Below, in pieces: positions 17,196-24,980 of a stretch of 33,939 nt of DNA; within the stretch, counting starts at the first letter, position 1; each line of letters starts with the position of its first letter. The notes below the pieces were generated by a model. That model searched no databases, had not been told where the DNA came from, and saw only the letters and a program-made list of their open reading frames with translations. Both the position numbers and the translations under genes were made by a program. This DNA is from Janthinobacterium violaceinigrum (GTDB lineage: Bacteria > Pseudomonadota > Gammaproteobacteria > Burkholderiales > Burkholderiaceae_D): the NCBI RefSeq assembly GCF_009208555.1, contig NZ_WFLI01000053.1, positions 1 to 33,939 on the forward strand, in the 5' to 3' direction.

Positions 17196-17951
17196 ATGCA
17201 AGAACAAATCATGCTGAGAATCAAGGCGGCGCGGCCCGCCACCTTGCTGGCTGGCGCCTTGCTGTGCGCCGCTATCGCCCCTGCCGCCATGGCGCAGTCC
17301 CTGCTCAACGGCGCGCAGGAAGCGCAGCTGTCCGCCTGGCTGGGCGAAGGGCCGCTGGCGCTGACGGCCATCTACACGAAGGCGGCGGGCGACACGTCGC
17401 GCGACTTTCACCTGGCAGCCGACGGCAAGGGGCGCACGTTTTCGGTGATGCAGGCGAGCAACGCTGCGGGCCAGACCTGGCTGGTGGGCGGCTACAATCC
17501 GCAAAGCTGGAATTCCTCGGGCAACTACAACATGACGCCGGAAGACCGCGACCGCACGGCCTTCATCTTCAACCTGACATCGGGCCAGCATTTCCGGCAA
17601 ACGCCGAAAACCTATGCGCTCGATACTGTCGGCTCGTACCAGACCTTCAACGATATCAACGCGGGCCCCACGTTCGGCATCGGCGCCGACCTGGGCATGT
17701 CGGCTGACCTGAGCAGCAATGGGGTGTCCTCGCGCTACTCGTATATCGATCCCGTCAATGGCATCTTTGGCGCAAGCTTGCTCGATGGCACGCCGTATGG
17801 CTCGTATCCCAATGTCACGTTTGGCGCCATGCAAGTATTTAGCGTCAGCGCCGTGCCGGAACCGGCAAGCTACGCGATGCTGGCATTCGGCCTGATCATG
17901 CTGGGCAGCTTGCAGGCGCGCCGGCGCCGGCGTCACGGCGGCAAGGCCTGA
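17196..17951 (+). CDS. PEP-CTERM sorting-domain protein
   Basis: A 251-residue exported protein of unknown function. The start ATG 17196 follows AGGGGGAG (17186-17193). A signal peptide ends near Ala33 (AAMA/QS). The mature part has no enzyme motif I recognise; it is rich in Asn, Thr, Gly and aromatic residues, as expected for a surface protein. The C-terminus is a classic sorting signal: VPEPASYAM with the PEP at residues 221-223, a hydrophobic helix (LAFGLIMLGSL) and the basic tail RRRRRH. Exosortases cut at this site and pass the protein to the cell surface or exopolysaccharide matrix. The window encodes an exosortase (31068) and EpsI (31973) that could process it, although another exosortase elsewhere is possible. 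Confidence 0.85.
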   Translation: MQEQIMLRIKAARPATLLAGALLCAAIAPAAMAQSLLNGAQEAQLSAWLGEGPLALTAIYTKAAGDTSRDFHLAADGKGRTFSVMQASNAAGQTWLVGGYNPQSWNSSGNYNMTPEDRDRTAFIFNLTSGQHFRQTPKTYALDTVGSYQTFNDINAGPTFGIGADLGMSADLSSNGVSSRYSYIDPVNGIFGASLLDGTPYGSYPNVTFGAMQVFSVSAVPEPASYAMLAFGLIMLGSLQARRRRRHGGKA

Positions 17952-18117
17952 GTCCGCTCCGTTGCTATTGACGACGAGACAATATCGGTAGACGATGCGG
18001 ATGACGATGGAAGATTTCTACTATGCATGTTTCTTTAGGTTAATAATATTTTCACAATAATATTATTGTGCAATTGAAGTTCTTCCATGAGTCACCTTCG
18101 TCTTTCGGGATCGCGCT
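17952..18117 (+). promoter_or_regulatory. Intergenic control region before the MBOAT gene with an 18-bp palindrome
   Basis: A 166-bp gap. A TTGACG box is seen at 17968-17973 without a convincing -10. Further down lies the perfect palindrome CACAATAATATTATTGTG (18053-18070). Its core AATAATATT (18056-18064) repeats a copy at 18042-18050, 14 bp upstream. CAATTGAA at 18071-18078 also occurs inside the palindrome of the PEP-CTERM promoter (17110-17117). The segment is much more AT-rich than the genes around it. I read it as an operator or activator site. Confidence 0.5.
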
Positions 18118-19590
18118 GTGCTATTTAATTCATTTCCTTTTTTTCTGGTGTTTTTGCCGCTGGCCCTGCTGGGCTATTTTTTGCTGTCAAAATATTCCTT
18201 ACGCCTTTCCATCATTTTCCTGCTGTTTGCCTCGGTCGCGTTCTACAGCTACTGGGATGTGTCCTACCTGCCCTTGCTGGCGCTGTCCGTGTGCTGCAAC
18301 TTCGCCGTCGGCCGGGCCATATCGCAGCGCAAGGAGCAGGGCAGGGCGCGCAGCGCCAAGGCCTGGCTGATCGCCGGCCTGGCATTCAATCTGTCGCTGC
18401 TGGTCTTCTTCAAGTATTTTGATTTCCTGCTCAGCAATATCGCCGCCGTGACGGGCGCCCCGATCGCGGCCATCGGGATCACATTGCCCATCGGCATATC
18501 TTTTTTTACGTTTACCCAGATTGCCTATCTGGTCGACTGCCATGCAGGCAAGGTCAAGGATTACCAGCCAGAAAGCTACGGCTTGTTTGTCACGTATTTT
18601 CCCCACCTGATCGCGGGCCCCATCCTGCATCACAAGGAAATGATGCCGCAGTTCGTGGCGGCGGAATCGCACCGCTTCAGCCGGGGGCGGCTGGTCGTGG
18701 GCCTGGCCTTCTTCACCATCGGCCTGTTCAAGAAAGTGATCCTGGCCGATGGCGTGGCGCGCTATGTGAGTCCGGTCTTCGACCTGCACCATCAGCACCT
18801 AAGCATGCTGGAAGCGTGGGCGGGCACGCTGGCCTACACCTTCCAGCTGTACTTTGATTTTTCCGCCTATTGCGACATGGCTTACGGACTGTCCTATATG
18901 TTCGGCATTATTTTGCCGATCAATTTCAATTCGCCGTACAAGGCCGCTTCCATCATCGATTTCTGGCGCCGCTGGCACATCACCTTGTCCAACTTCCTGC
19001 GCGACTACCTGTACATCCCGCTGGGCGGCAACCGCCAGGGGGCGTTCCAGCGCTACCGCAACCTGTTGCTGACCATGTTGTTGGGCGGACTCTGGCATGG
19101 CGCCAACTGGACCTTCATCGTATGGGGCATGCTGCACGGCATCTACCTGATCGTGAATCACGCCCTGCGGCATCTTCTGGGGGGATACAGCAACCTGGGA
19201 ATCCGCGTGGCCGGCAGCGTTGTCACCTTTCTTGCCGTGGTGCTGGCCTGGGTCTTCTTCCGCGCCAGTTCGGTGACGGTGGCGTTCGACGTGCTGCGCG
19301 CCATGACGGGCAGCACGCTGACGCTGCCCATGCAGGCGGGAGTGCTGGGCATGAACCGCATCATGGAACTGGGAAGCTGCCTGTGGTGGCTGGGCGCTTG
19401 TGCGGCGATCGCCTTTTGCCTGCCGAACGCCTACCAGATGCTGGGGCGCGGCTTGCTGCGCGAGCGGGAGGCGGGCCTGAACGGCAGCCGCGGCACCTTC
19501 CTGCTGGGCGCCATGTTGACGTTGTGCATGTTGTTGCTGGCCATTAGCGAGACACGCGGCGTTTCCGAATTCTTGTACTTTAATTTCTAA
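18118..19590 (+). CDS. MBOAT-family O-acyltransferase (AlgI-like)
   Basis: A 490-residue polytopic membrane protein of the membrane-bound O-acyltransferase family, related to alginate O-acetyltransferase AlgI. The start is GTG 18118, giving the usual N-terminus MLFNSFPFFLVFLPLALLGYF; GGGA at 18107-18110 is a modest Shine-Dalgarno. Motifs: LPIGISFFTFTQIAYLVDCHAGK, YFPHLIAGPILHHKEMMPQ, a DFWRRWHITLSNFLRDYLYIPLGGNR loop, and GGLWHGANWTFIVWGMLHG with His327 and the presumed catalytic His340. The family moves acyl groups across the inner membrane so that a periplasmic partner can acylate a polysaccharide. The next gene, 8 bp on, encodes such a likely partner. Which glycan is modified is unknown; the eps product is a candidate. 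Confidence 0.9.
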   Translation: MLFNSFPFFLVFLPLALLGYFLLSKYSLRLSIIFLLFASVAFYSYWDVSYLPLLALSVCCNFAVGRAISQRKEQGRARSAKAWLIAGLAFNLSLLVFFKYFDFLLSNIAAVTGAPIAAIGITLPIGISFFTFTQIAYLVDCHAGKVKDYQPESYGLFVTYFPHLIAGPILHHKEMMPQFVAAESHRFSRGRLVVGLAFFTIGLFKKVILADGVARYVSPVFDLHHQHLSMLEAWAGTLAYTFQLYFDFSAYCDMAYGLSYMFGIILPINFNSPYKAASIIDFWRRWHITLSNFLRDYLYIPLGGNRQGAFQRYRNLLLTMLLGGLWHGANWTFIVWGMLHGIYLIVNHALRHLLGGYSNLGIRVAGSVVTFLAVVLAWVFFRASSVTVAFDVLRAMTGSTLTLPMQAGVLGMNRIMELGSCLWWLGACAAIAFCLPNAYQMLGRGLLREREAGLNGSRGTFLLGAMLTLCMLLLAISETRGVSEFLYFNF

Positions 19591-19598
19591 CTCATCCT

Positions 19599-20639
19599 AT
19601 GCGCCCATTATTTGCAATCGGCCTCGGTGTCGTGGCCACGGCGCTGGTGCTGGAAGTCGTCCTGCAATGCCTGCCGGTGGTGTCCGGCCTGCGCATGGCA
19701 GACAGCAGCAGCGCCGTGCCGTTCAACCGCTATCTGCCCGGGCAGCCATATGTGTATTCGCATGGCTGGGCCCTGGCCAATGCCCGGCGCGGCGTGACGA
19801 ATGCGCAGGGCTACAATAATTCTGCCGACTTCCAGGAGGGCGCTGCCGTGCTGGTGCTGGGCGACAGCTTCGTCGAAAGCCTGATGCTCGACTATGCCGA
19901 CACCGTGCAAGGCAAGCTGGACCAGGCCCTGGGCGGCAAGGTGTATGCCGCGGCCGGTTCCGGCAACGGCCTGGCGGATGGCCTGGAAATGCTGCGCTAT
20001 TACCAGCCGCGATTGCATCCGCGCACGGTGCTGCTGTTTGTCGATGCGGGCAATCTGAATGAGCTGCTGGCGCCGGCCCAGCGCGGACACAGCAATTTTG
20101 TCGTGGATGGACAGGCCGTTTCCGTCGCGCACACCCCCTATGCCGAATCGAAGGTCAAGCGCCTGGTGGCCCATTCGGCGCTGGCGCGCTATGTGTATTA
20201 CAACCTGAAGCTGTCGGACTGGCTGCTGTCCAAGTTGCAGAGCAGCAAACCGGCCGCGGCCGCGGCTGCCCCGGCCGGCGCGCGTGAGGCGGCGCTGGAG
20301 TTCTATCTGACGCAGCTGCGCCAGGCGGGCGGCGCGGCGACGCGCGTCATCTTCCTCGTCGACGGCGAGCGCAACCTGCTGTACGAACCGGGCCACGCCA
20401 AGCCCCAGTGGCACGGCGACAACCGCGCGTTCTTCCTCGAGCGCGCCAGGCGGCATGGCTATGCGGTGGCCGACATGCAGCCTGTATTCGCGCAGCACTG
20501 GGCCTTGCGGCGCGAACGCATGGATTTCCTGCCCATGGACGGGCACTGGAACAAGGTGGCGCACGCGCTGGCGGCGCAGCAGGTCCTGCCGCTGCTGGCG
20601 GCGGACGCGCCGCCCCCTCCTGGGGCTGCGGGAAACTGA
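19599..20639 (+). CDS. SGNH-hydrolase-like protein, partner of the MBOAT acyltransferase
   Basis: A 346-residue protein with an N-terminal hydrophobic anchor (FAIGLGVVATALVLEVVLQ) and a periplasmic domain. It has the GDS block LVLGDSFVES (Ser90) and a C-terminal Asp-x-His pair (Asp314 and His316) in MDGHWNKVAHAL, the layout of SGNH hydrolases and AlgJ/AlgX-type acetyltransferases. A low-complexity Ala run lies near residues 220-230. Pairing with the upstream MBOAT gene suggests that it receives acetyl groups and transfers them to a polysaccharide in the periplasm. The SGNH call is from motifs only; overall similarity to named families was not checked. An esterase role is the alternative. Confidence 0.75.
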   Translation: MRPLFAIGLGVVATALVLEVVLQCLPVVSGLRMADSSSAVPFNRYLPGQPYVYSHGWALANARRGVTNAQGYNNSADFQEGAAVLVLGDSFVESLMLDYADTVQGKLDQALGGKVYAAAGSGNGLADGLEMLRYYQPRLHPRTVLLFVDAGNLNELLAPAQRGHSNFVVDGQAVSVAHTPYAESKVKRLVAHSALARYVYYNLKLSDWLLSKLQSSKPAAAAAAPAGAREAALEFYLTQLRQAGGAATRVIFLVDGERNLLYEPGHAKPQWHGDNRAFFLERARRHGYAVADMQPVFAQHWALRRERMDFLPMDGHWNKVAHALAAQQVLPLLAADAPPPPGAAGN

Positions 20640-20691
20640 TTGCCGTGGCGAGATTCGACTTGCCGGACTACTAATGCGCGGCGCCAGGCTG

Positions 20692-20697
20692 TATAAT
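20692..20697 (+). promoter_or_regulatory. -10 box of the tRNA-Arg promoter
   Basis: A consensus TATAAT lies 12 bp before the tRNA 5' end, followed by the GC-rich discriminator GCCGC typical of stringently controlled stable-RNA promoters. A good -35 at normal spacing was not found. Confidence 0.6.
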
Positions 20698-20709
20698 GCC
20701 GCTTCGCGT

Positions 20710-20784
20710 GTCGCCATCGTACAATGGATAGTACAAGGTCCTCCTAAGACTTAAATGCAGGTTCGATTCCTGCTGGCGACACCA
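20710..20784 (+). tRNA. tRNA-Arg (anticodon CCT)
   Basis: The cloverleaf can be drawn completely. Acceptor stem GTCGCCA / TGGCGAC, D arm GTAC-AATGGATA-GTAC, anticodon stem AGGTC / GACTT with loop CTCCTAA (anticodon CCT, positions 34-36), short variable loop AAAT, T arm GCAGG-TTCGATT-CCTGC, discriminator A and an encoded CCA at 20782-20784. It reads the AGG arginine codon, which is rare in GC-rich genomes of this type. The gene is single, between the SGNH gene and uup. No integrase or duplicated 3' end was seen nearby. Confidence 0.95.
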
Positions 20785-20906
20785 CATTCCACGCAGCGCG
20801 CGTCGGCGGCCCGGGTCCATGCGGGCGCAATTTGGTGGTCGATGGCGATTGAAGTCCGAGTTATCGGTACAATGCGTGCTTCATTCATCCAATCGGCGGC
20901 TGTTTT

Positions 20907-20924
20907 GCACACCACACGGTGTGC
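20907..20924 (+). promoter_or_regulatory. Leader hairpin upstream of uup
   Basis: GCACACC (20907-20913), loop ACAC and GGTGTGC (20918-20924) form a perfect 7-bp stem 31 bp before the start codon, which has no Shine-Dalgarno of its own. A TACAAT at 20868-20873 could be the -10 box. The rest of the 20785-20955 gap shows nothing recognisable. Regulation by leader structure is known for some ABC-F genes, but here it is only a possibility. Confidence 0.35.
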
Positions 20925-20955
20925 GCGAGACGGCGCCCGAGCACTCTTACTCATT

Positions 20956-22848
20956 ATGGCTGTCATTTCTCTTTCATCGGCGCAACTTGCGTTCGGTCAC
21001 GTCGCGCTGCTCGATCACGCGGAATTTTCACTGGAAACCTCGGAGCGGGTCGGCTTGATCGGCCGCAACGGCACGGGTAAATCGTCGCTGTTGAAGGTTA
21101 TTTCGGGCAAGTTCAAGCTCGATGACGGCTTGCTGGTGATGCAGCAAGGCATCAAGATCGCCTATGTGGAGCAAGAGCCGCAATTCGATCCGGAAATGTC
21201 CGTGTTCGACGCCGTCGCGTCCGGCATGGGCGAGTCGCAGGCGTGGCTGAAGGAATACGATGCCTTGACGGGCCAGTTTGGCCAGGGCAATGACGACGAA
21301 CTGATGGAACGCATGCACGACATCCAGGTCAAACTCGATGCAGCCGATGCATGGAGCTTGCCGAACAAGGTGGAAACCGTGCTCGACCGTTTGAACCTGA
21401 CGGGCGACATGGCCATGAAAACCCTGTCCGGCGGGATGCAGAAGCGCGTGGCGCTGGCGCGCGCGCTGGTGTCGGCGCCCGACGTGCTGCTGCTCGATGA
21501 GCCCACCAACCATCTGGACTTCAGCTCCATCCTGTGGCTGGAAGGTCTGTTGCGCGACTTCAAGGGCAGCGTGCTGTTCATTACCCATGACCGCTCCTTC
21601 CTCGACAACGTCGCCACGCGCATCATCGAACTCGACCGCGGCCGTCTGCTGTCGTATCCGGGCAACTTCACGGCGTATCAAGTGCGCAAGGCCGAGCAGC
21701 TGGAAATCGAAGAAGTGGAAAACGCCAAGTTCGACAAGTTCCTGGCGCAGGAAGAAGTGTGGATACGCAAGGGCGTCAAGGCCCGCCGCGTGCGCGACGA
21801 AGGCCGCGTGCGCCGCCTGGAAGCGTTGCGCCTGACGCGTAATGCGCGCCGCGAACAGCAGGGACAGGTCAAGCTCGACGTGTCGGCCGGCGAACGCTCG
21901 GGCAAGATCGTGGCGGACCTGGAAAACGTTTCCAAGATTTATGGCGACAAGGTCATCGTCAAGGATTTCAGCGCCACCATCCTGCGCGGCGACAAGGTCG
22001 GCCTGATCGGTGCCAACGGCGCCGGCAAGACCACCTTGCTGAAGATGGTCCTGGGCGAAGAGCAGTCGGACACGGGCACCATCCGCCTGGGTACCAAGCT
22101 GCAAGTGGCGTATTTCGACCAGATGCGCACGCAGCTGAACGAAGAGGCGAACCTGATGGAAACCATCGCGCCGGGCAGCGACTGGGTCGAGATCAACGGC
22201 CAGCGCCGTCACGTGATGACTTACCTGAACGACTTCCTGTTCGCGCCGGAACGCGCCCGTTCGCCCGTCAAGTCCCTGTCCGGTGGCGAACGCAACCGTC
22301 TGCTGCTGGCGCGTCTGTTCGCCAAGCCGGCCAACGTGCTGGTGCTCGATGAGCCCACCAACGACCTGGATATCGATACCTTGGAATTGCTGGAAGAGTT
22401 GCTGGAAGAATACACGGGCACCGTCTTCCTCGTCAGCCATGACCGCACCTTCCTCGACAACGTCGTCACGCAGGTGATCGTCGCCGAAGGCGAAGGCAAG
22501 TGGCGCGAATTCGTCGGCGGCTACACGGACTGGGAGCGCGTGCGCACCCTGCCGATCGCCACGGCGCCCGCCAGCAAGCCGGCCGTGAAGGTCGAGGCTG
22601 CCGTACCGGCCGCCAAGCAGAAAAAGCTCAGCTACAAGGAACAGCGCGAGCTGGAAGAGCTGCCCAAGCTGATCGCCAAGCTGGAAGACGAGCAATCGGT
22701 GCTGGCCGCCGAACTGTCGCATCCGGACTTCTACAAGAAGACGCCGGCCGAAGGCAAGCGCCTGAATGCGCGCGTGGCCGAGATCGAGGGCGAACTGCTG
22801 GAAGCGCTGGAAAAATGGGAGCAGATCGAGGCGCGCGCCAACGGTTGA
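20956..22848 (+). CDS. uup: ABC-F family ATPase Uup
   Basis: A 630-residue soluble protein with two ABC ATPase domains and no membrane segments. Domain 1: Walker A GRNGTGKS, signature LSGGMQKR, Walker B LLLDEPTNHLD. Domain 2: GANGAGKT, LSGGERNR, LVLDEPTNDLD. The inter-domain linker (about residues 240-310) is rich in charged residues (EEVENAKFDKFLAQEEVWIRKGVKARRVRDEGR). The C-terminal coiled coil with KLSYKEQRELEELPKLI is the Uup hallmark. Uup-type ABC-F proteins bind ribosomes and affect transposon excision and stress responses. ATG 20956 matches the family start (MAVISLSSAQLAFG); the frame stays open upstream into the tRNA, which is not meaningful. There is no clear Shine-Dalgarno. Confidence 0.92.
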   Translation: MAVISLSSAQLAFGHVALLDHAEFSLETSERVGLIGRNGTGKSSLLKVISGKFKLDDGLLVMQQGIKIAYVEQEPQFDPEMSVFDAVASGMGESQAWLKEYDALTGQFGQGNDDELMERMHDIQVKLDAADAWSLPNKVETVLDRLNLTGDMAMKTLSGGMQKRVALARALVSAPDVLLLDEPTNHLDFSSILWLEGLLRDFKGSVLFITHDRSFLDNVATRIIELDRGRLLSYPGNFTAYQVRKAEQLEIEEVENAKFDKFLAQEEVWIRKGVKARRVRDEGRVRRLEALRLTRNARREQQGQVKLDVSAGERSGKIVADLENVSKIYGDKVIVKDFSATILRGDKVGLIGANGAGKTTLLKMVLGEEQSDTGTIRLGTKLQVAYFDQMRTQLNEEANLMETIAPGSDWVEINGQRRHVMTYLNDFLFAPERARSPVKSLSGGERNRLLLARLFAKPANVLVLDEPTNDLDIDTLELLEELLEEYTGTVFLVSHDRTFLDNVVTQVIVAEGEGKWREFVGGYTDWERVRTLPIATAPASKPAVKVEAAVPAAKQKKLSYKEQRELEELPKLIAKLEDEQSVLAAELSHPDFYKKTPAEGKRLNARVAEIEGELLEALEKWEQIEARANG

Positions 22849-22887
22849 TGTTGTTGCATACTCTGTTGTAATTTAAGTCAGGATTAT

Positions 22888-22918
22888 TTGCCACGGCAAC
22901 GGTCCCGCTTGATATAAT
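22888..22918 (+). promoter_or_regulatory. Probable promoter of the CPBP protease leader
   Basis: TTGCCA (22888-22893) and a consensus TATAAT (22913-22918) are separated by 19 bp, slightly long. A second TATAAT follows at 22921-22926, within a run of alternating A/T. The Shine-Dalgarno of the leader ORF begins about 20 bp further on, so the transcript leader would start just before the 22938 stem. Confidence 0.5.
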
Positions 22919-22937
22919 TATATAATTATATTTATTA

Positions 22938-23014
22938 CATCGGAGGATGCATGTTTGTCATGAAAAGCACGCGCCCCGGACCACCGCGTCCGGCGCGTGG
23001 TTCCACCTCCGATG
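22938..23014 (+). promoter_or_regulatory. Nested leader hairpin that hides a Shine-Dalgarno (candidate riboregulator)
   Basis: The outer stem is a perfect 9-bp pair: CATCGGAGG (22938-22946) with CCTCCGATG (23006-23014). It buries the only good Shine-Dalgarno (GGAGG, 22942-22946). Inside it, CACGCGCCCCGGAC (22968-22981) pairs with GTCCGGCGCGTG (22988-22999), 12 bp with a 2-nt bulge and loop CACCGC. The structure ends 9 bases before the protease start codon at 23024. Opening the outer stem would free translation of the short ORF at 22951 and, by coupling, the protease gene. Structure was drawn by eye only. Confidence 0.5.
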
Positions 23015-23031
23015 CGCGGCAATATGTTTGA
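22951..23031 (+). CDS. Short leader ORF (26 residues), translationally coupled to the CPBP protease
   Basis: ATG 22951 lies 4 bases after GGAGG (22942-22946), the best Shine-Dalgarno in this stretch. The frame encodes 26 residues, starting MFVMKSTRPGPPRPARG and rich in Pro, Arg and Gly, and stops at the TGA 23029-23031. The stop overlaps the protease start (ATGTTTGA, 23024-23031), so ribosomes ending here could restart on the protease gene, which has no good site of its own. The ORF is largely inside the nested hairpin, so its sequence is also constrained by base pairing. It may be a regulatory leader peptide rather than a functional product. An alternative start ATG 22960 is in the same frame. 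Confidence 0.4.
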   Translation: MFVMKSTRPGPPRPARGSTSDARQYV

Positions 23032-23686
23032 CCGCGCCGCCTTGCCCCGGGTAGCGCCATTCCTGGCCTACCTCTCCTTCATTTTCATTGCCGACATGCT
23101 GGGCCGTCTGGGCGTGGCCGCGCAGGACTTGCGCTGGCTGTACCCCGTCAAGATCGGCGTCGTGCTGGGCATGCTGTTGTACTGGCGCCGCAGTTACACG
23201 GAATTGGTGTGGACGCCGTTGGGCGCGCGTGCCATTCTCGGGGCGCTGGCTGGCGGTGTTGTTGTTTTTTTGCTGTGGATTAATCTCGACGCCAGCTGGA
23301 TGATGATCGGCATTGCCGACGGCTTCGATCCCCGCACCGATGGCCGCATCGAGTGGAGCCTGGTGGTGCTGCGCATCGCCGGCGCGGCGCTGGTGGTGCC
23401 CGTGATGGAGGAGCTGTTCTGGCGCTCCTTCCTGCTGCGCTGGATCGACAAGCCGGATTTTTTGCGGGCCGATCCGCGCCTGGCCAGCGCCAAGGCCTTC
23501 GCCATCAGCGTGCTGCTGTTTGGCTTTGAACATAATTTATGGCTGGCCGGCATGGTGGCCGGTGCGGCATATAGTTTGTTGTACATGCGTAGCCAGTCCC
23601 TGTGGTCGCCTATCCTCGCGCATGGCGTGACGAACGGTGTGCTGGGGCTCTGGATTATTTCTGGTGGGCACTGGATTTACTGGTAG
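23024..23686 (+). CDS. CPBP-family intramembrane protease, PEP-CTERM-associated CAAX protease-related type
   Basis: A 220-residue membrane protein of the CPBP (Abi/CAAX-like) glutamic protease family. Catalytic motifs are in place: Glu129-Glu130 in PVMEELFWRSFLLRW, His170 in FGFEHNLW, and His200 in LAHGVTNGVLG. Most of the rest is hydrophobic helix. Length and the C-terminal GLWIISGGHWIYW match the CAAX prenyl protease-related family that co-occurs with exosortase/PEP-CTERM genes (TIGR03008 as I recall it). It may process or protect PEP-CTERM or eps components; its true substrate is unknown. The start ATG 23024 (MFDRAALPRVAPF) was chosen because it overlaps the leader ORF stop; ATG 23012 and GTG 22997 lie upstream in frame but inside the hairpin. 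EpsL follows 40 bp later. Confidence 0.85.
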   Translation: MFDRAALPRVAPFLAYLSFIFIADMLGRLGVAAQDLRWLYPVKIGVVLGMLLYWRRSYTELVWTPLGARAILGALAGGVVVFLLWINLDASWMMIGIADGFDPRTDGRIEWSLVVLRIAGAALVVPVMEELFWRSFLLRWIDKPDFLRADPRLASAKAFAISVLLFGFEHNLWLAGMVAGAAYSLLYMRSQSLWSPILAHGVTNGVLGLWIISGGHWIYW

Positions 23687-23726
23687 TATTGCCTATCAAC
23701 TGTGTGATCTTTCAAAGACAAAATCC

Positions 23727-24971
23727 ATGTTGAATACCTTGCGTAAAAATGCCGTTGCCGCCGCCCTGACGGCCAGCCCACGCCTGCCAGCCGCGCTGCT
23801 CCTGGCCGTGGCCGGCACCCTGGCCAGCGGCGCCGCGCTGGCCGATATCAGCGACACCATCAAGCCTTTCGTTGCCACAACCTATTCGTACGATGACAAC
23901 CTGATGCGCTTGCCGGACGACGTGCCGGGCTTTTCCGGTCCCCGTTCGGATACGTCGAGGATGCTGCAGGCGGGTTTCCTGTTCAACCGGCCCATCGGCC
24001 GCCAGATACTGACGGGGCAGGCCAAGTGGTCGAAGGTGAGCTTCGACCGCTTCAGCCAGTTCGATTACGACGGCAAGGATTTCCTGGCCGATCTGGAGTG
24101 GCACATCGCCAACCACCTCGAAGGCCACGCGGGCGCCAGCTATGCGCAGACCCTCACGCCGTTCAGCGACTTCCAGACCAATGTGCGCAATTTGCGCACG
24201 CAGCGGCGCGAGTACCTGAACGGCGCCTGGCGCTTCCACCCCAGCTGGCGCGTGCGCGGCGGCCTGTCGCGCGACCGCTATTCCTACGATTTGCCGTCGC
24301 AGGCTTTTTCCAACTGGACGGAAGACGCCACCGAACTGGGCGTGGACTACCTGGCGCCCAGCAACAGCCGCATCGGCGTGCAGCTGCGCCACCTGAACGG
24401 CAAGTATCCGAACCGCAACGCGCTTGAATCGAGCGTGTACGGCAGCGGCTACCGCCAGGACGAGATCAAGGCGAACATCTATTGGGCGCTGAGCGGCATC
24501 ACGCAGCTGGAGTTTTTGGGCGGCTGGGTGCGCCACCGCAACAACCTGTTGTCGGGGCGCGATGTCAGCGGCACGAACGGACGCCTGAGCATGTACTGGC
24601 AGCCGCTGGGCAAGGTCAATTTCACGGGCATGGTCTGGCGCGAATTCGGTTCCGTCGATAACTCGCTGGTGACGAGCAGCCTGAACACGGGCGCCAGCGT
24701 GTCGGCCGCCTGGACGGCCACGGCGAAGGTGCGCGTCGATGCGCTGCTGCGCCAGGAGCGGCGCGATTTCTCCGCCGTCAGCGGCCTGGTGCTGCCGGGC
24801 GACGGGCGCGATACCACGCGCACGGCTTCGCTGGGCGTCACGTATGCGCCTTACCAGAAGATCCAGCTTGGCGTGCGCGTGTTCCAGGAGCGGCGCGAAG
24901 GCGTCGCCATCATCGATAGCGGCAGCTACCGGGCCAAGGGCATTTCCTTCAATGGCAGCGTACAGTTTTAA
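23727..24971 (+). CDS. epsL: EpsL-like outer-membrane beta-barrel protein of the exopolysaccharide locus
   Basis: A 414-residue exported protein. A long signal peptide (about 40 residues, ending GAALA/DIS) is followed by alternating amphipathic strands with many aromatic and Arg residues and a terminal Phe (FNGSVQF), the sign of a BamA-inserted barrel. Segments such as FVATTYSYDDNLMRLPDD and QRREYLNGAWRFHPSWRVRGGLSRDRYSYD match what I recall of the EpsL family of exosortase-linked eps operons. It probably serves as a polysaccharide export or surface channel component, but the role has not been shown. The position between the CPBP protease and the sugar transferase supports the name. A Shine-Dalgarno is weak. 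Confidence 0.75.
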   Translation: MLNTLRKNAVAAALTASPRLPAALLLAVAGTLASGAALADISDTIKPFVATTYSYDDNLMRLPDDVPGFSGPRSDTSRMLQAGFLFNRPIGRQILTGQAKWSKVSFDRFSQFDYDGKDFLADLEWHIANHLEGHAGASYAQTLTPFSDFQTNVRNLRTQRREYLNGAWRFHPSWRVRGGLSRDRYSYDLPSQAFSNWTEDATELGVDYLAPSNSRIGVQLRHLNGKYPNRNALESSVYGSGYRQDEIKANIYWALSGITQLEFLGGWVRHRNNLLSGRDVSGTNGRLSMYWQPLGKVNFTGMVWREFGSVDNSLVTSSLNTGASVSAAWTATAKVRVDALLRQERRDFSAVSGLVLPGDGRDTTRTASLGVTYAPYQKIQLGVRVFQERREGVAIIDSGSYRAKGISFNGSVQF

Positions 24972-24980
24972 AAGATCAAC

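Noticed and set aside
18068..18370. An alternative plus-strand frame overlapping the MBOAT gene start
   Set aside because: It turns into a Cys/Arg/Ser-rich string typical of an out-of-frame reading of the MBOAT gene, whose own N-terminus matches the family.
20710..20784. tRNA-Arg as an integration (att) site of a genomic island
   Set aside because: There is no integrase gene, no repeated copy of the tRNA 3' end further along, and base composition does not change at the tRNA; uup is a normal core gene.
20755..20955. A longer uup product starting inside the tRNA
   Set aside because: The extension has no homology that I recognise, overlaps a tRNA, and the family start is MAVISLSSAQLAFG at 20956.
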